From the NCBI GenBank assembly GCA_947493455.1, contig CANLRB010000003.1, positions 62,001 to 126,000 on the forward strand: a stretch of DNA of 64,000 bases, in the 5' to 3' direction. Shown here in pieces: positions 45,945 through 57,200 of the stretch. The position numbers and the translations under genes are program-made. The notes below the pieces were generated by a model. It had not been told where the DNA came from, searched no databases, and saw only the letters and a program-made list of their open reading frames with translations. The DNA comes from an uncultured Pseudoalteromonas sp. Its GTDB lineage: Bacteria; Pseudomonadota; Gammaproteobacteria; Enterobacterales; Alteromonadaceae. The stretch's first letter is position 1. Each line of letters starts with the position of its first letter.

Positions 45945-46225
45945 TAAACATTCATAATCGCCTTCGAGCTTAGCGCCTTTAATACACGTTTTAACTTGGG
46001 ATCAATGTGGCAAGTAGTTAATCCTGCGTTTACTTTTTGTCTACATAATAATGCGTTTGTTACATTTGTTTACATTTGATTTATGCTGCGTTTATTTTTT
46101 AATATCAACAGGTTACATAATCTGTTTACAAGTGTTACCGTTAAACTAGTTTTAACATATAGATAATATAATTTGTCAGGGTATATTGGAGGGGAGAATT
46201 TCAATTATAAAAACTCAGGGATACT

Positions 46226-49200
46226 ATGAACTTCAATAAAATAAAGCCTAGCGCAGTGTCTGTCGCAGTAACGGCAGCCCTTTTCTCAGCAACAAGTTTT
46301 GCAGCAAGCCTACCTACATCTTCAGTTAAGCCTTTAGCAGTCGAATTCGAGATGCAAAGTGCAAAAAACGTTGATAAAACGGTTAGTAAGCAGAAAGTAG
46401 CTAAACAAAATTATTATATTGTTCGTCTAGAAAGCGCACCTATCGTACAAGTTAAAGGTGCACTTGATAAAAACGTTAAAGGTAACCAGCTAATGATGGG
46501 TTCACAAGTTGTGAACCAACATGCTGCTACACTACAACAAGAGCGCGCTCTATTTGCATCGCAACTAGCGAGCAAAGTACCAGGTGCACAAGTTGAACGT
46601 CATTTCGATACGTTAATGAATGCCGTTGTTGTTAAATCAAAAACGGATATCTTTGACCAACTTAAAAAAGTACCTGGTGTAAGTCGTGTATTTAAAGAAC
46701 AAATGTTCCATGCCAATATGGACGCTTCACTTGACTTAATTCGCGCGAAAAACGTTTGGGAAAATCTAGGCGGCGACGTTAACGCAGGTAAAGATGTTCG
46801 CGTAGCGATTGTTGACTCAGGTATTGAGCCATCAAACCCGATGTTCTCAGGCGAAGGTTTCACAAAGCCAACTGAAAACATGCCGAGCGACGATTACTGT
46901 AGTACAACAGATCCTGATTTCTGTAACGACAAGCTAATTGTTGCACGCTATGCAATGCCAACGTTCACACAACCTGATAACGAAGTATTTAGTCCACGCG
47001 ATGTGGGTGGTCACGGTACGCACGTAGCAGGTACTGCGGTTGGTAATTTAACATCTATCGAATACCGCGAAGCAAATGTAGATGTGGCTGGTGTTGCACC
47101 GGGCGCATACCTCATGGTTTATAAAGGCTTATTCGGTGGCAGTGGTTCAAATATCATGCTAATGGATATGCTTGAACGCGCTCTAGAAGATGGCGCTGAT
47201 GTAATCAATAACTCATGGGGTGGCGGTTATGGTACGCACCCGCGTAATAGTGCTTATGCTGAAGTATTCGATAACATTAAAGAAGCGGGCGTTGTTGCGA
47301 TTGTAGCTGCTGGTAACGGTGGTTCAGGTGCCCAAACGATTGGTGGTCCAGCTAACCTAGAGTCGGTACTTTCAGTTGCAAATACGCAACACGGCCGTGT
47401 ATTTGGTAACAGTGTATCAGTAGATGGCGAGTCAACACTTGCAGTACAAAGTACAGCAACAACGTTAACTGAAAATCTTGAAGGCAAAGTGGTTTCGTCA
47501 ATGATTGTTGACGCTGATAACTTTGAAGGTTGTGGTCCATTTGCAGCTGACACATTTAAAGATTCAATTGCGCTTATCTCTCGTGGCTCATGTGCATTCT
47601 CAGATAAGATTCAAAATGCGGCAGATGCAGGTGCGACAGCGGTTGTTGTTCACAACAACGTGAAAGGTGCACCAATTATTATGTCTGTAGGTGATGAAGC
47701 AGCGGTACCTGCTGTAATGATCAATAAAGCAGCGGGCGAAAGCTATGTAGCTAAACTACAGTCAAATCCAGAGTTGATGTTAACAATTGATGCATCTGTA
47801 TCATCACAAATCGACCCTGATAGTGTTGACATCATGCGTGCATCATCTTCACGTGGTCCAAATGGTGACCCGAGCATCTTAAAACCAAATGTTGCAGCCC
47901 CTGGTACTAACATTCTTTCTGCATGGATTGAAGACGGTGAAGGTAATACGCAATACGGTGAGATTTCTGGTACTTCAATGGCGAGCCCGCACATTGCTGG
48001 TGCCGCTGCGGTACTTAAGCAGATGTACCCTGAGTGGTCAGCGCAAGAAATTAAATCAGCGATTACAAACACAAGTATCACTGAAAACTTGAAAAAAGAC
48101 GACGCAGAAACACCAGCTGATGCATTTGATGTAGGTGCAGGTCGTCTTGACATGGTAAATGCAACCTCAGCGAAAGTAACATTTGGTGATTTAGGTCTTG
48201 CAGAGCCACTGTGTGTTTCTAACTGTTCATTTGTAACTAGCCTTAAAAACATGACAGCGGAAGAAATGACGCTTATGGTTTCGGCGTCAAGTGTAAATGG
48301 TCACGCGGTTGCTGAAGTGAGCCAAAGCTCAATTACGCTTGCTGCGCACGGCTCTGAAGGTGATTCAGCAGAAATTGGTATTAACCTAAACCTAGATATG
48401 GCTGACTTTGGCGAGTGGGAATTTGCACGTCTTGAAGTACACGATGCAATGGGCAACCGCGTTGCGCACCTGCCGTTAGCTGCACTTAGCAACGAAACAT
48501 CAAATGCAGGTGCACACATTGCGGCTACAAAAGTATCTAAAGATGAAAAAGGCATGATCAGTGCTAACTTCATGAACGATACTGAAGAAGGTCAAATCTT
48601 TGTTCAAGCAAAAGTACCTGCTGGCTTAAAGATTGATGAGAGTTCATTTGTATCAAGTTCAGAAAAAGCAGCAACAATCCTTACTGGTGTTGACGGTGAC
48701 CTGAACCTAATGCAGTGGACCGGCCGCATGGCGACGTCAAATATCAGCGCATCAGGCCCATTTGATGGTGTTAATATCAAGCTTGCTGACAATGCAGATC
48801 TTACAAATTTATGTAACTTCACAGCTAACTGTGACGAAGATGCATGGACGTTGAATACTGAGACATTGGGTGGCTTTAAATTTGCCGGTCAAATGTACAA
48901 TAAATTGACTATCACAACGAATGGTTTGTTGATTGCTGGCGAAGGCAGTGTTGATGGTACGTGGAGAAACCTAGAGTTACCAAGCGCTGAAGGTCAAAAT
49001 AACCTAATTGCACCGTTCTGGACTGATTTCGATTTAGATGGTACAGATGCAAGCGATGCGGGTAACGGTGGTCTACGTTTCGCAGTTGTTGGCGATTATA
49101 TTGTTGTTGAATGGGGCGATGCAGCGCTTTGGGGTGACGGTTCAGGCAACCTTTACACAGCGCAAGCTTGGATCCGTTTTGGCGGTGAAGAAGAAGTTGT

Positions 49201-50149
49201 TTATAACTACCCAGACCTTGCGCCACTACCTGGTGCACTTTCAATCGGTATGGAAGATTCAACAGGTCTACGTGGTGTAGGTTATCACTTTAACGGTGCA
49301 GGTGGTTCAGTAGCATCAGGTGAACTTGTTGCAATGAACTATGAACTAGGTGGCTCAGTAAGCTTATCGGCTGACGTATCACTTAAAGAAGGCCTAGAGT
49401 ATCGTGCAGGTCAAGAAGAGAAAGTAATGATTGCTGAAGACTCAGCAACGGATGCTCTTGACGTTATGGCTAACGATACAAACATGCACGTTGAAGTTGC
49501 ACGCTTATTGGTTCAAATGAGTGATACAACTGAACACGCAGTTCAGAAGTTCATGATTGACGGCCCAGACGGTGGTTTTGATGCGGCGACGCTTGAAATC
49601 CGTCAGCAAGCTGCAAACGGTACTGCAGTGGTAGCAGAGGGTAAGATCACATATACGCCAAATGCGAACTTCCACGGTGAAGACATGTTCTATTACTCTG
49701 CGAAAGCCGCAGACGGTACTGTAATGGCACCAACTAAAGTAATGGTTACTGTAATGGGTGTGAACGATGCGCCAATGGCAACTACTGACTCTTCAACGCA
49801 AGATGTAGCAGCGGGTGCAACCGTATCACTAGCAGCGGCGTTTGAAGATGTGGATGGCGATGCACTTACTTATAGCTGGACTCAAACGTCAGGTACAGCA
49901 GTTGAGCTAGCTGATGCGACAGCGATGGAAACAAGCTTTACTGCACCAACAGCGTCTAGCGCATCAACACTTGTGTTTGAAGCGACAGCGACTGACGGTA
50001 TGGCAACATCAGATAAAGTCACTGTTACTGTAAATGTAGCGGCACAACCAGTTGCTCCAGAGCCAGTTAAGAAGAAGTCTTCTTCAAGCTCACTATTCTG
50101 GTTAATGCTTGCAGCACCACTTGCGTTCATTCGCAGAAGAACTAAGTAA
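46226..50149 (+). CDS. Large secreted subtilase (S8) with PA insert and C-terminal sorting tail
   Basis: A 1307-residue exported peptidase. The signal peptide ends near SFA-ASL (27). An I9-type propeptide covers about 60-165. The S8 domain has Asp197 (VAIVDSGIE), His263 (GGHGTHVAGT), the oxyanion Asn in AAGNGG and Ser584 (SGTSMASPH). A PA domain is inserted at about 420-525. After the protease come beta-sandwich regions, a nidogen-like segment (about 875-1010), cadherin/VCBS-like repeats (NANFHGEDMFYYSA) and a PKD-like repeat. The tail KKKSSSSSLFWLMLAAPLAFIRRRTK resembles GG-CTERM but with Ser for Gly. A TATAAT (46167-46172) lies upstream. Codon use is more biased than in neighbours (abundant GGT, GTA, CTA), suggesting high expression. 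Confidence 0.92.
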   Translation: MNFNKIKPSAVSVAVTAALFSATSFAASLPTSSVKPLAVEFEMQSAKNVDKTVSKQKVAKQNYYIVRLESAPIVQVKGALDKNVKGNQLMMGSQVVNQHAATLQQERALFASQLASKVPGAQVERHFDTLMNAVVVKSKTDIFDQLKKVPGVSRVFKEQMFHANMDASLDLIRAKNVWENLGGDVNAGKDVRVAIVDSGIEPSNPMFSGEGFTKPTENMPSDDYCSTTDPDFCNDKLIVARYAMPTFTQPDNEVFSPRDVGGHGTHVAGTAVGNLTSIEYREANVDVAGVAPGAYLMVYKGLFGGSGSNIMLMDMLERALEDGADVINNSWGGGYGTHPRNSAYAEVFDNIKEAGVVAIVAAGNGGSGAQTIGGPANLESVLSVANTQHGRVFGNSVSVDGESTLAVQSTATTLTENLEGKVVSSMIVDADNFEGCGPFAADTFKDSIALISRGSCAFSDKIQNAADAGATAVVVHNNVKGAPIIMSVGDEAAVPAVMINKAAGESYVAKLQSNPELMLTIDASVSSQIDPDSVDIMRASSSRGPNGDPSILKPNVAAPGTNILSAWIEDGEGNTQYGEISGTSMASPHIAGAAAVLKQMYPEWSAQEIKSAITNTSITENLKKDDAETPADAFDVGAGRLDMVNATSAKVTFGDLGLAEPLCVSNCSFVTSLKNMTAEEMTLMVSASSVNGHAVAEVSQSSITLAAHGSEGDSAEIGINLNLDMADFGEWEFARLEVHDAMGNRVAHLPLAALSNETSNAGAHIAATKVSKDEKGMISANFMNDTEEGQIFVQAKVPAGLKIDESSFVSSSEKAATILTGVDGDLNLMQWTGRMATSNISASGPFDGVNIKLADNADLTNLCNFTANCDEDAWTLNTETLGGFKFAGQMYNKLTITTNGLLIAGEGSVDGTWRNLELPSAEGQNNLIAPFWTDFDLDGTDASDAGNGGLRFAVVGDYIVVEWGDAALWGDGSGNLYTAQAWIRFGGEEEVVYNYPDLAPLPGALSIGMEDSTGLRGVGYHFNGAGGSVASGELVAMNYELGGSVSLSADVSLKEGLEYRAGQEEKVMIAEDSATDALDVMANDTNMHVEVARLLVQMSDTTEHAVQKFMIDGPDGGFDAATLEIRQQAANGTAVVAEGKITYTPNANFHGEDMFYYSAKAADGTVMAPTKVMVTVMGVNDAPMATTDSSTQDVAAGATVSLAAAFEDVDGDALTYSWTQTSGTAVELADATAMETSFTAPTASSASTLVFEATATDGMATSDKVTVTVNVAAQPVAPEPVKKKSSSSSLFWLMLAAPLAFIRRRTK

Positions 50150-50166
50150 TTAGTTTAATCAATGAT

Positions 50167-50199
50167 AAAAACCCAGCTTCGGCTGGGTTTTTTGTTTTT
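50167..50199 (+). terminator. Strong Rho-independent terminator of the subtilase gene
   Basis: An 11-bp stem (AAAAACCCAGC with GCTGGGTTTTT) capped by a TTCG tetraloop and followed by TGTTTTT, 17 bp after the stop. It is the clearest intrinsic terminator in the window. Confidence 0.95.
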
Positions 50200-50262
50200 A
50201 AGCTGATAATTTGTGGTCGCTCACGATATACTAGTGTCATTATTCGCGATTGAGATTTTGTT

Positions 50263-51993
50263 ATTTATACGTTACGCCCTTATCAACGAGAAGCCGTTGA
50301 GCGCACTGTCTCTCATTTTAAAAAAACCGACGAATCCGCGTTAATTGTATTGCCAACTGGTGCTGGAAAAAGTTTAGTCATTGCCGAGCTTGCTCGTTTA
50401 GCTCGTCATAAAATATTGATTTTGGCCCATGTCAAAGAATTAGTTGAACAAAATCATGATAAATATGAAAGTTATGGGTTAACGGCAAGCATTTATTCAG
50501 CGGGACTTAAACAAAAGTCACTAGCGCACCAAGTAACCTTTGCCAGTGTGCAGTCTATATCGCGTAATCTTGACGCCCTGAATGAATTCTATTCATTGGT
50601 GATTATTGATGAGTGTCACCGAGTCAGTAATGATAGCGATAGTCAATATCAAACGGTGATTAGTCGGCTAAAAGAATCAAATCCACAACTCAAAATATTG
50701 GGCCTTACCGCAACGCCGTATCGTCTTGGACTTGGCTTTTGCTATCAATTTCATTATCACGGATTTGTACGAGGCAATGAATTGAGCCCATTTAAACAAT
50801 GCATTTTTGAATTGCCGCTGCGCTATATGATTAGTCATCAGTATTTAACACCGCCAGTATTGGAAGATGCGGCGATCGCGCAGTATGATTTTAGCCAACT
50901 GAACTCATCACCGCTTGGCAGCTATTCTGAACAAGATTTAAATGCATTGTTAAAAACACAAACGCGTGCAACGAAAGCGATTATAGCGCAAGTGCTTGAG
51001 CGCAGTGAAAAACGCCAAGGTGTGATGATTTTTGCGTCGACCGTTGAACATGCCAATGAAATACTCGGCTACTTACCGAGCGAGCACAGTGCAATCGTTG
51101 TCGGCGCAACGCATAATCGCGAGCGCGATGAGATTATTACACGCTTTAAAAATAAAGCGATTAAGTATTTGGTTAATGTATCGGTGTTAACAACGGGTTT
51201 CGATGCGCCGCATGTGGATATGATAGCCATTTTACGGCCAACGGAATCGGTGAGTTTATATCAACAGATTGTTGGGCGGGGCTTGCGCTTGGCAGAAAAT
51301 AAAAAAGATTGTTTGGTAATCGACTACGCAGGTAATGGTTTCGATTTATTTTACCCTGAAGTGGGGTCGAAAAAACCAAATAGTGAGAGCACGCCTGTGC
51401 AAATTCTCTGTCCCGGTTGCGGTTTTGCAAATACCTTTTGGGGTAAAGTTGACGATGATGGGAAAGTGATTGAGCATTATGGTCGGCGTTGTCAAGGTTT
51501 GTTAGAAGACGCTGAAGTCAAAGCGCAGTGCGACTATCGTTTTAAATTTAAACAGTGCGACCACTGTGGTGCAGAAAATGATATTGCTGCGCGGCGCTGC
51601 CACACCTGCGATGAAGCGATTGTTGACCCCGATGATAAATTGCGCGATGCACTTAACCTAAAAAATGCAAAAGTAATCCGTTGCTCGGGTTTATCTGTTG
51701 AAGCGATAAAAGAATCACTGTTAAAGTTCACCTACTATGATGAAGACGGCGCTGAGCTAAATGAGGTTTTCGATGTTAAACATCAAAAAGTACGCAAATT
51801 GTTAGGATTTTTATTTGCACCGAGAACAAATCATAAAGTAGATTTCGAGTGCGTTGATTCAATAATTAATTCACAGCATCAATTACGCTGCCCAGATTTT
51901 GTGATCGCAAGACAATACAAACGTGATTGGCGTGTGGTTGAGAAATTATTTGATTATGAGGGTGCGTATCGCAAAGCAAATCAGTTGATATAA
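50263..51993 (+). CDS. radD: RadD-type superfamily 2 DNA helicase with non-canonical start
   Basis: A 576-residue helicase-like protein closely matching E. coli RadD (YejH), which acts in double-strand-break repair with RecA. Motifs: Q-motif region YTLRPYQREAVERTV, Walker A LPTGAGKS, DECH box IIDECHRVS, motif III LTATPYRLG, motif VI QIVGRGLRLAENK, and a C-terminal zinc-cysteine cluster (CPGCGF, CQG, CDHCG, CHTCD). Homology begins at codon 50263-50265, but no ATG, GTG or TTG exists in frame between the stop at 50251-50253 and the Q-motif. The most likely start is ATT at 50263, with GAG 8 bases upstream. A TTG at 50350 would delete the Q-motif. An error in the sequence is the alternative. Confidence 0.9.
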   Translation: MYTLRPYQREAVERTVSHFKKTDESALIVLPTGAGKSLVIAELARLARHKILILAHVKELVEQNHDKYESYGLTASIYSAGLKQKSLAHQVTFASVQSISRNLDALNEFYSLVIIDECHRVSNDSDSQYQTVISRLKESNPQLKILGLTATPYRLGLGFCYQFHYHGFVRGNELSPFKQCIFELPLRYMISHQYLTPPVLEDAAIAQYDFSQLNSSPLGSYSEQDLNALLKTQTRATKAIIAQVLERSEKRQGVMIFASTVEHANEILGYLPSEHSAIVVGATHNRERDEIITRFKNKAIKYLVNVSVLTTGFDAPHVDMIAILRPTESVSLYQQIVGRGLRLAENKKDCLVIDYAGNGFDLFYPEVGSKKPNSESTPVQILCPGCGFANTFWGKVDDDGKVIEHYGRRCQGLLEDAEVKAQCDYRFKFKQCDHCGAENDIAARRCHTCDEAIVDPDDKLRDALNLKNAKVIRCSGLSVEAIKESLLKFTYYDEDGAELNEVFDVKHQKVRKLLGFLFAPRTNHKVDFECVDSIINSQHQLRCPDFVIARQYKRDWRVVEKLFDYEGAYRKANQLI

Positions 51994-52017
51994 TGCGAAT
52001 CTAAAAATTCGCATTAT
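51990..52017. terminator. Bidirectional hairpin between radD and the RraB-like gene
   Basis: A perfect 11-bp stem (ATAATGCGAAT with ATTCGCATTAT) and 6-base loop overlaps the radD stop and lies before the convergent gene's end. Confidence 0.65.
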
Positions 52018-52040
52018 TAGTAGATTTATTGATAGGCAGC

Positions 52041-52367
52041 TTATTCAGCCATAATACCCCAGCCATCACCATAACCATTAAGCGGGTTGGCAATGGTTTC
52101 TAGGTAGTTTTCGGTTGTCGTAATAAGCTCGTGCTGTGGCACCATTTGAATACTTGTTAAGGCTTCCCATACACCCGTGTCGGCACATTTCTGTATTTTT
52201 ATTTCTGTTGCAAGTTGATCCTCTTTCATCGCACTTTGAAACTGTTCAGCATCGCCTTTTTGTTCAAACAATATAAAGAAGTCAACAACATGGAGTTGTG
52301 AAAGGTCAACCCCTGCTTGATGCATTTCAGCAAGAATTTGACCATTATCATCGTTTGGAAATTCCAT
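52041..52367 (-). CDS. RraB-domain protein (ribonuclease E inhibitor family)
   Basis: A 108-residue cytoplasmic protein of the RraB fold. The start FPNDDNGQILAEMHQAGVDLSQLHVVDFFILFEQKGDAEQF and the end NPLNGYGDGWGIM carry the typical family features, including the GDGWG motif near the C-terminus. E. coli RraB binds RNase E and modulates mRNA decay; this shorter relative lacks the long acidic tail, so RNase E inhibition is possible but unproven, and many such paralogues are uncharacterised. The gene is monocistronic and convergent with radD. Confidence 0.78.
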   Translation of the reverse strand: MEFPNDDNGQILAEMHQAGVDLSQLHVVDFFILFEQKGDAEQFQSAMKEDQLATEIKIQKCADTGVWEALTSIQMVPQHELITTTENYLETIANPLNGYGDGWGIMAE

Positions 52368-52514
52368 AAATTTACTCTAGTAAATAAAATTTGCCGTATT
52401 TTAACGGATATCCGGGTCTTTGTGTATATGATTTATAGCAACAACAATGATTGCATTTATAATCTCCGAGCCGTTAGAATAGTTTTTATCTAACCTGTTG
52501 ATAGGAAACACTGG

Positions 52515-54206
52515 TTGCGCTTAATCACGTTATTATTGCTTAGCCTTGTCGTGCTTTGTGCTCGTGCTGAAAAAGTTGCGACAATTTTGGTTGAAGGTGT
52601 TGACGGTAAAGTAAAAGAGAATGTTGAATTATATTTGGCCGAGATCCGTAATCAGCCTGTCAGTACGACACGATTAAATGCGGTGTCAAAACTGGCTCAA
52701 GACGCATTGCGAGCCGTTGGTTATTATCATGCGGTTGTGGATGTATCGTTCGAAGCTGACGCTGAGACACTAAAAGTGGACGTTGCACTTGGCCAGCCCG
52801 TGCGTATTTCGCATTTGATACTCGATATACAGGGCGACGCAACTCATGATGCTGAGTTTACAGCTGTACTCAAACAATTACCAATAGCGCGCGGGCAGAT
52901 TTTAAACCACGGTGAATATGAATCAGCAAAATCATTGATTAATGTGCAACTGCTTGAGCTTGGCTATTTTGATGCAACATGGCTAGCGCATAAAGTTAAT
53001 GTAAATTTGGCTGAAAAACAAGCATATATCAGTCTGCAACTCGATTCGGCCCGTCGATATCAATATGGCGATTTACAGATTACTGGCAATAGCCTGTCAG
53101 AAAGTTATATCCGCAAAATGAATCCATTGGTGATTGGCCGCAACTACCGCGGAAATGCGGTTAGCGAATTTAATCTTGAACTCTCGAATACACCTTATTA
53201 TAAAAGTGTTCGGGTTTATGCTGATTTAGATAAACGAGGATTCCCCTATGTTCCAATTCGTGTTGAGATCAGTCATAAGCCAAAAAATAGTATTGAACTT
53301 GGTGGTGGATATTCAACTGATCAACGGGAGAAAGTGAGATTAAAATGGTCTAAACCATGGTTATTTGAACAGGGCCATTATTTTGAAGCCAATCTTGAAG
53401 CGTCGCATATTGAGCAACAACTGCGTTTTGGTTATACCATGCCGGTCGATGATCCTAATGATGATATTTGGCGCCTCGCATTAGGTTATATCAATGAAGA
53501 AAATAAGTTAACTGAAAAATATACAACACAAGTACAAAGACAATGGCGTACCGGCGAAAATTGGATTAAAAGCGTCTTTGTTAAATACGAGAGAGAAAAT
53601 TACCGTCTCAATGATGAGATCCGTGAGTCTGAAATGTTGCTGCCAGGATTTAGTTATGCGCGTAAACAGTCTTTTGGTGGCACGACGCCTTATAAGGGGC
53701 TTCAGTGGCTATTTTCAATTGAGTTTGCAAGTGAAAATATGGCGTCTAGCGTCAATTTAGCAAAAGCCCAAATGCTACATCAATGGTTGTACACGTTTGG
53801 CAAAAAACACCTCATATACACCCGAGCGCAACTCGGCGCAATATTGACCGATAACTTAGATGCAGTACCGGTATCGATGCGTTTTTTTGCCGGCGGAGAT
53901 AAAAGTATTCGCGGTTTTAAATACGAAAGCATATCACCGGTGGAAAATGGCGAAGCGGTCGGGGGGCGTTACTTAACGACAGGTACGCTTGAGTATAACT
54001 ATCAATTTAAGCCAAATTGGCGTGCAGCGGTTTTTATTGATAGTGGCACCGCAACTAACGACTTTGAAGATGGACTTGAAGTGGGGGCGGGTTTTGGTTT
54101 TCGTTATTTGACACCAATTGGTCCAATCAGAGTGGATCATGCATGGGCGCTTAGTCATCCAGATCACCATACACGTTTGAGTATTACGCTAGGACCTGAG
54201 CTATGA
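52515..54206 (+). CDS. tamA: Translocation and assembly module TamA (Omp85 family)
   Basis: A 563-residue outer-membrane protein. The signal peptide ends at LCARA-EK. Three POTRA domains occupy about 22-250 and an Omp85 barrel about 255-563, including the FFAGGDKSIRGFKYESISPV block with the conserved RGF loop and the C-terminal strand HTRLSITLGPEL. With TamB it helps insert outer-membrane proteins and transport lipids across the envelope. The start is TTG at 52515, 8 bases after an AGGAA site. It overlaps tamB by 4 bases (ATGA), so the pair is translationally coupled. Confidence 0.95.
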   Translation: MRLITLLLLSLVVLCARAEKVATILVEGVDGKVKENVELYLAEIRNQPVSTTRLNAVSKLAQDALRAVGYYHAVVDVSFEADAETLKVDVALGQPVRISHLILDIQGDATHDAEFTAVLKQLPIARGQILNHGEYESAKSLINVQLLELGYFDATWLAHKVNVNLAEKQAYISLQLDSARRYQYGDLQITGNSLSESYIRKMNPLVIGRNYRGNAVSEFNLELSNTPYYKSVRVYADLDKRGFPYVPIRVEISHKPKNSIELGGGYSTDQREKVRLKWSKPWLFEQGHYFEANLEASHIEQQLRFGYTMPVDDPNDDIWRLALGYINEENKLTEKYTTQVQRQWRTGENWIKSVFVKYERENYRLNDEIRESEMLLPGFSYARKQSFGGTTPYKGLQWLFSIEFASENMASSVNLAKAQMLHQWLYTFGKKHLIYTRAQLGAILTDNLDAVPVSMRFFAGGDKSIRGFKYESISPVENGEAVGGRYLTTGTLEYNYQFKPNWRAAVFIDSGTATNDFEDGLEVGAGFGFRYLTPIGPIRVDHAWALSHPDHHTRLSITLGPEL

Positions 54207-57200
54207 AAGCGTATTTAGCGCGATATATTCGAAACCGAGTAATTTTAAGCATATTGTTTGTGTTTGCGCTGCTTATCGGCTTAGTCTTTAGTCATACAGG
54301 CAATCGTTTAATTTTAATTCCAGTTAATTATTTCAGTCCTGATTTAACGGTTGAACTTCATAAAGGACGTTTGTTAGACGAAGCCACAGTGTCAATTCAC
54401 TATCAGAGCGAGTCACTGTCGATTAGCTTGAATAAATTAGGGTTTGAACTGGGCTTTTATTCGTGTAAAGGACTTTGCTTTAACACGACATCACTAGAGC
54501 ATCTAACAATTTTTCAAAAGCAGGCTGTGACCGAATTTCAAAAGCAGTCTGCGACCAAGCAAAATAACACGTACCATGTAGCTGAAAAAAATCCCATTGC
54601 ATTGGTGAGTGAAAAATCATTTTTTTCACTACCGGTTCCCATTGTACTAACGAACCTACTTGTTAATAACTTTGAATATCGAACCTATGAAGATTCCATC
54701 GATAAAAAGTGTCAATCGCAATGTGTTATAACGCGTGGCGAGGGGTTTGAAATTGCTGGCACTTTGGCTGACGAACATATTCTATTGCAATCGGTCAATA
54801 TTGAATCGTTATTTATTGCTTTAAATGACACTGAGTCACATCGCGAAACTGAGGCAAATATGGTTCCCCCAGTTATCTCGGATATTTATATTGATATTCC
54901 GCATGTTATTGATATTGATAGTTTTAAAATAAATAAACTGGATATGCAGCAAGGCCACCAAGAACATGGCTTGCGCGATGTACGACTTACTGCACAGTTT
55001 AACAAAAATAATGTAGAAATTGAGCAATTTACTGGAGAGTATAAAAACTACTTATTTGAGAGCCATGGCCGAGCGATTTTTAGTCGAAAAAATCAACTGG
55101 CGTTAACCCTCAAAGTAAATACACTAGACACGCAAAGCGAACTTTTTTCGCTTAATAGTGAAGGCTCACTTGATGCAATGAAACTCAAAGCGAGCTTATA
55201 TAATGAGGTTCAACTTAACGTCACGGGACAAGTAAATCTAAACCATGTCGGTTATCCTGCGAATTTAATCATTACGAGCGATGGGTTTGAATTTAATATA
55301 GACTCCGAAACAGCACAGGTTGAAAACCTCGACCTCACTTATGACGGGGCGCTTACTCAATACTCTGTAAAGGGGCACGCGCAAGTTTCATATCGTAAGA
55401 TGGCAAATGTGCGGGTAGAAAGTGAAATAGGTGGCAATTTAAACGCTGTGCAAAGCCGTTTGAAAATAACCTCAAATAGTTCGCAAACAGACATGAGTGC
55501 ACGAGTTGATTGGAGTGACGCACTGCAAGCTAATTTCGAAGTGACCCGTGCCGATATCACCCTTGATGAATTTTCAGAGTCGTTGCGCGGTAAATTATTA
55601 GGTCAGGGAAAGTTAAGTTTTGCGGCAAAAAAATCGGGCTGGGGTTTAGCAGTAGATAACTTTAATGTTACAGGCCATGTTAATCAAGTTCCAGTGAATG
55701 CAAATATCACACTTAATTTAGATGACGATTGGCGCAGCCATATCGAGTCGTTTGAAATAATGAGTGGCGCAAACAAACTGGTATTAGATGGAGAGGTTTC
55801 TGATGAATGGAATTTGGCTGGCCAGCTGCACATTACTGAACAAAATGAATTAATCGATGGCTTTCTTGGACTTGGCGATGGAAACATCACTGTTACAGGC
55901 AAACTAAAGGCACCAAAGTTTGAGTGGCAGATCCAATTTGAAGAATTAAATTATTTAGACTATCGATCGAATCAAGTTAACTTTACAGGAGTAGTCGATA
56001 CGTCACAGAATTTTTTAACCAAGGTAGTGCTCAACAGCGGACATTTAACATATGCAAATCATGAGTTTGGCTCGGTCGATTTGGTACTCAATGGCGATTT
56101 GAAAAACCATACGGTTGAATTTAATTTGTTAGGCGATGACCGTCATTATGAAAGTGCGCTCAGTGGGCACTATATCGCGTCAAAGTGGCACGGCTCATTT
56201 TCAAAATTTAATATTTCACATCAAACAGCTGCACTTAACATCCGCGAACCGATTAATATTGAAGCCGATCTTCAAAATCAATATCTGAATGTGTTACCCC
56301 ATTGTTGGCAAGGCAAAAACTCAGATTTTTGTGTTAAAAAACTTCGCGTCGCAAAGGAGGCTGGTGAACTTGAACTTGCTATTGAACAGCTTAACTTATC
56401 GCTGCTAAATTTGCTCGATATTAGTAACGTTCAAAGTTCGGGAACGATTTCAGGACACCTTAATGCAGACATTCAAAGCAACGGTATTTATACATTAAAC
56501 AGTGAGCTGCACGGGAGTGACATGACGTTTACAGTCGCAACAGACCAGCAAGATATCATTCTTCCAATTGAAGAGTTTAGCTTGGGTTTTGTCGGCGACA
56601 AATCAAATATCGCGATTAACAGTGTGATGAATTCGAGTATTTTAGGTGCAATTGTGAGTGATATCGCGATCAATGACTTAAAAAGTGCACGTACACTGAG
56701 TGGCAATATAAAACTCGAAGGGTTATTGCTTGCCAAATTGCAGCCTTTTATACCAAACCTAGATCGTTTAAACGGGCATTTTGCGGGTGATATGAAACTA
56801 GATGGTACGCTATTGAATCCTAAAATTCATGGTCAAATAAAAGGTGAGGGCATTGAAATTGCTAGTAAATCATTACCACTAGCACTTAGAGAAAGTGAGT
56901 TTTCAATTCAATTTGACGAAAATAAAGCATCGTTTGATGCAACCCTTAATGACGAGCTTGAAGGCCATGTTAACACGATAGGTGAGCTCGTTTGGTCTGA
57001 CACAAATTTGCAAGGAACGATGGTGGTGCGTGGTGATTCGTTTATGATCATGCCAGAACCTAAAGTTTGGTTATCTATCCGGCCAGAATTGGCTATTGAG
57101 ATAGAGAATAATCAGGTTGAGATACAAGGCGATATTATTGCGCTTGATGGCCGTATCCGAATTGATGAACTACCTAATGAAGCAGTTGCACTGAGTGACG

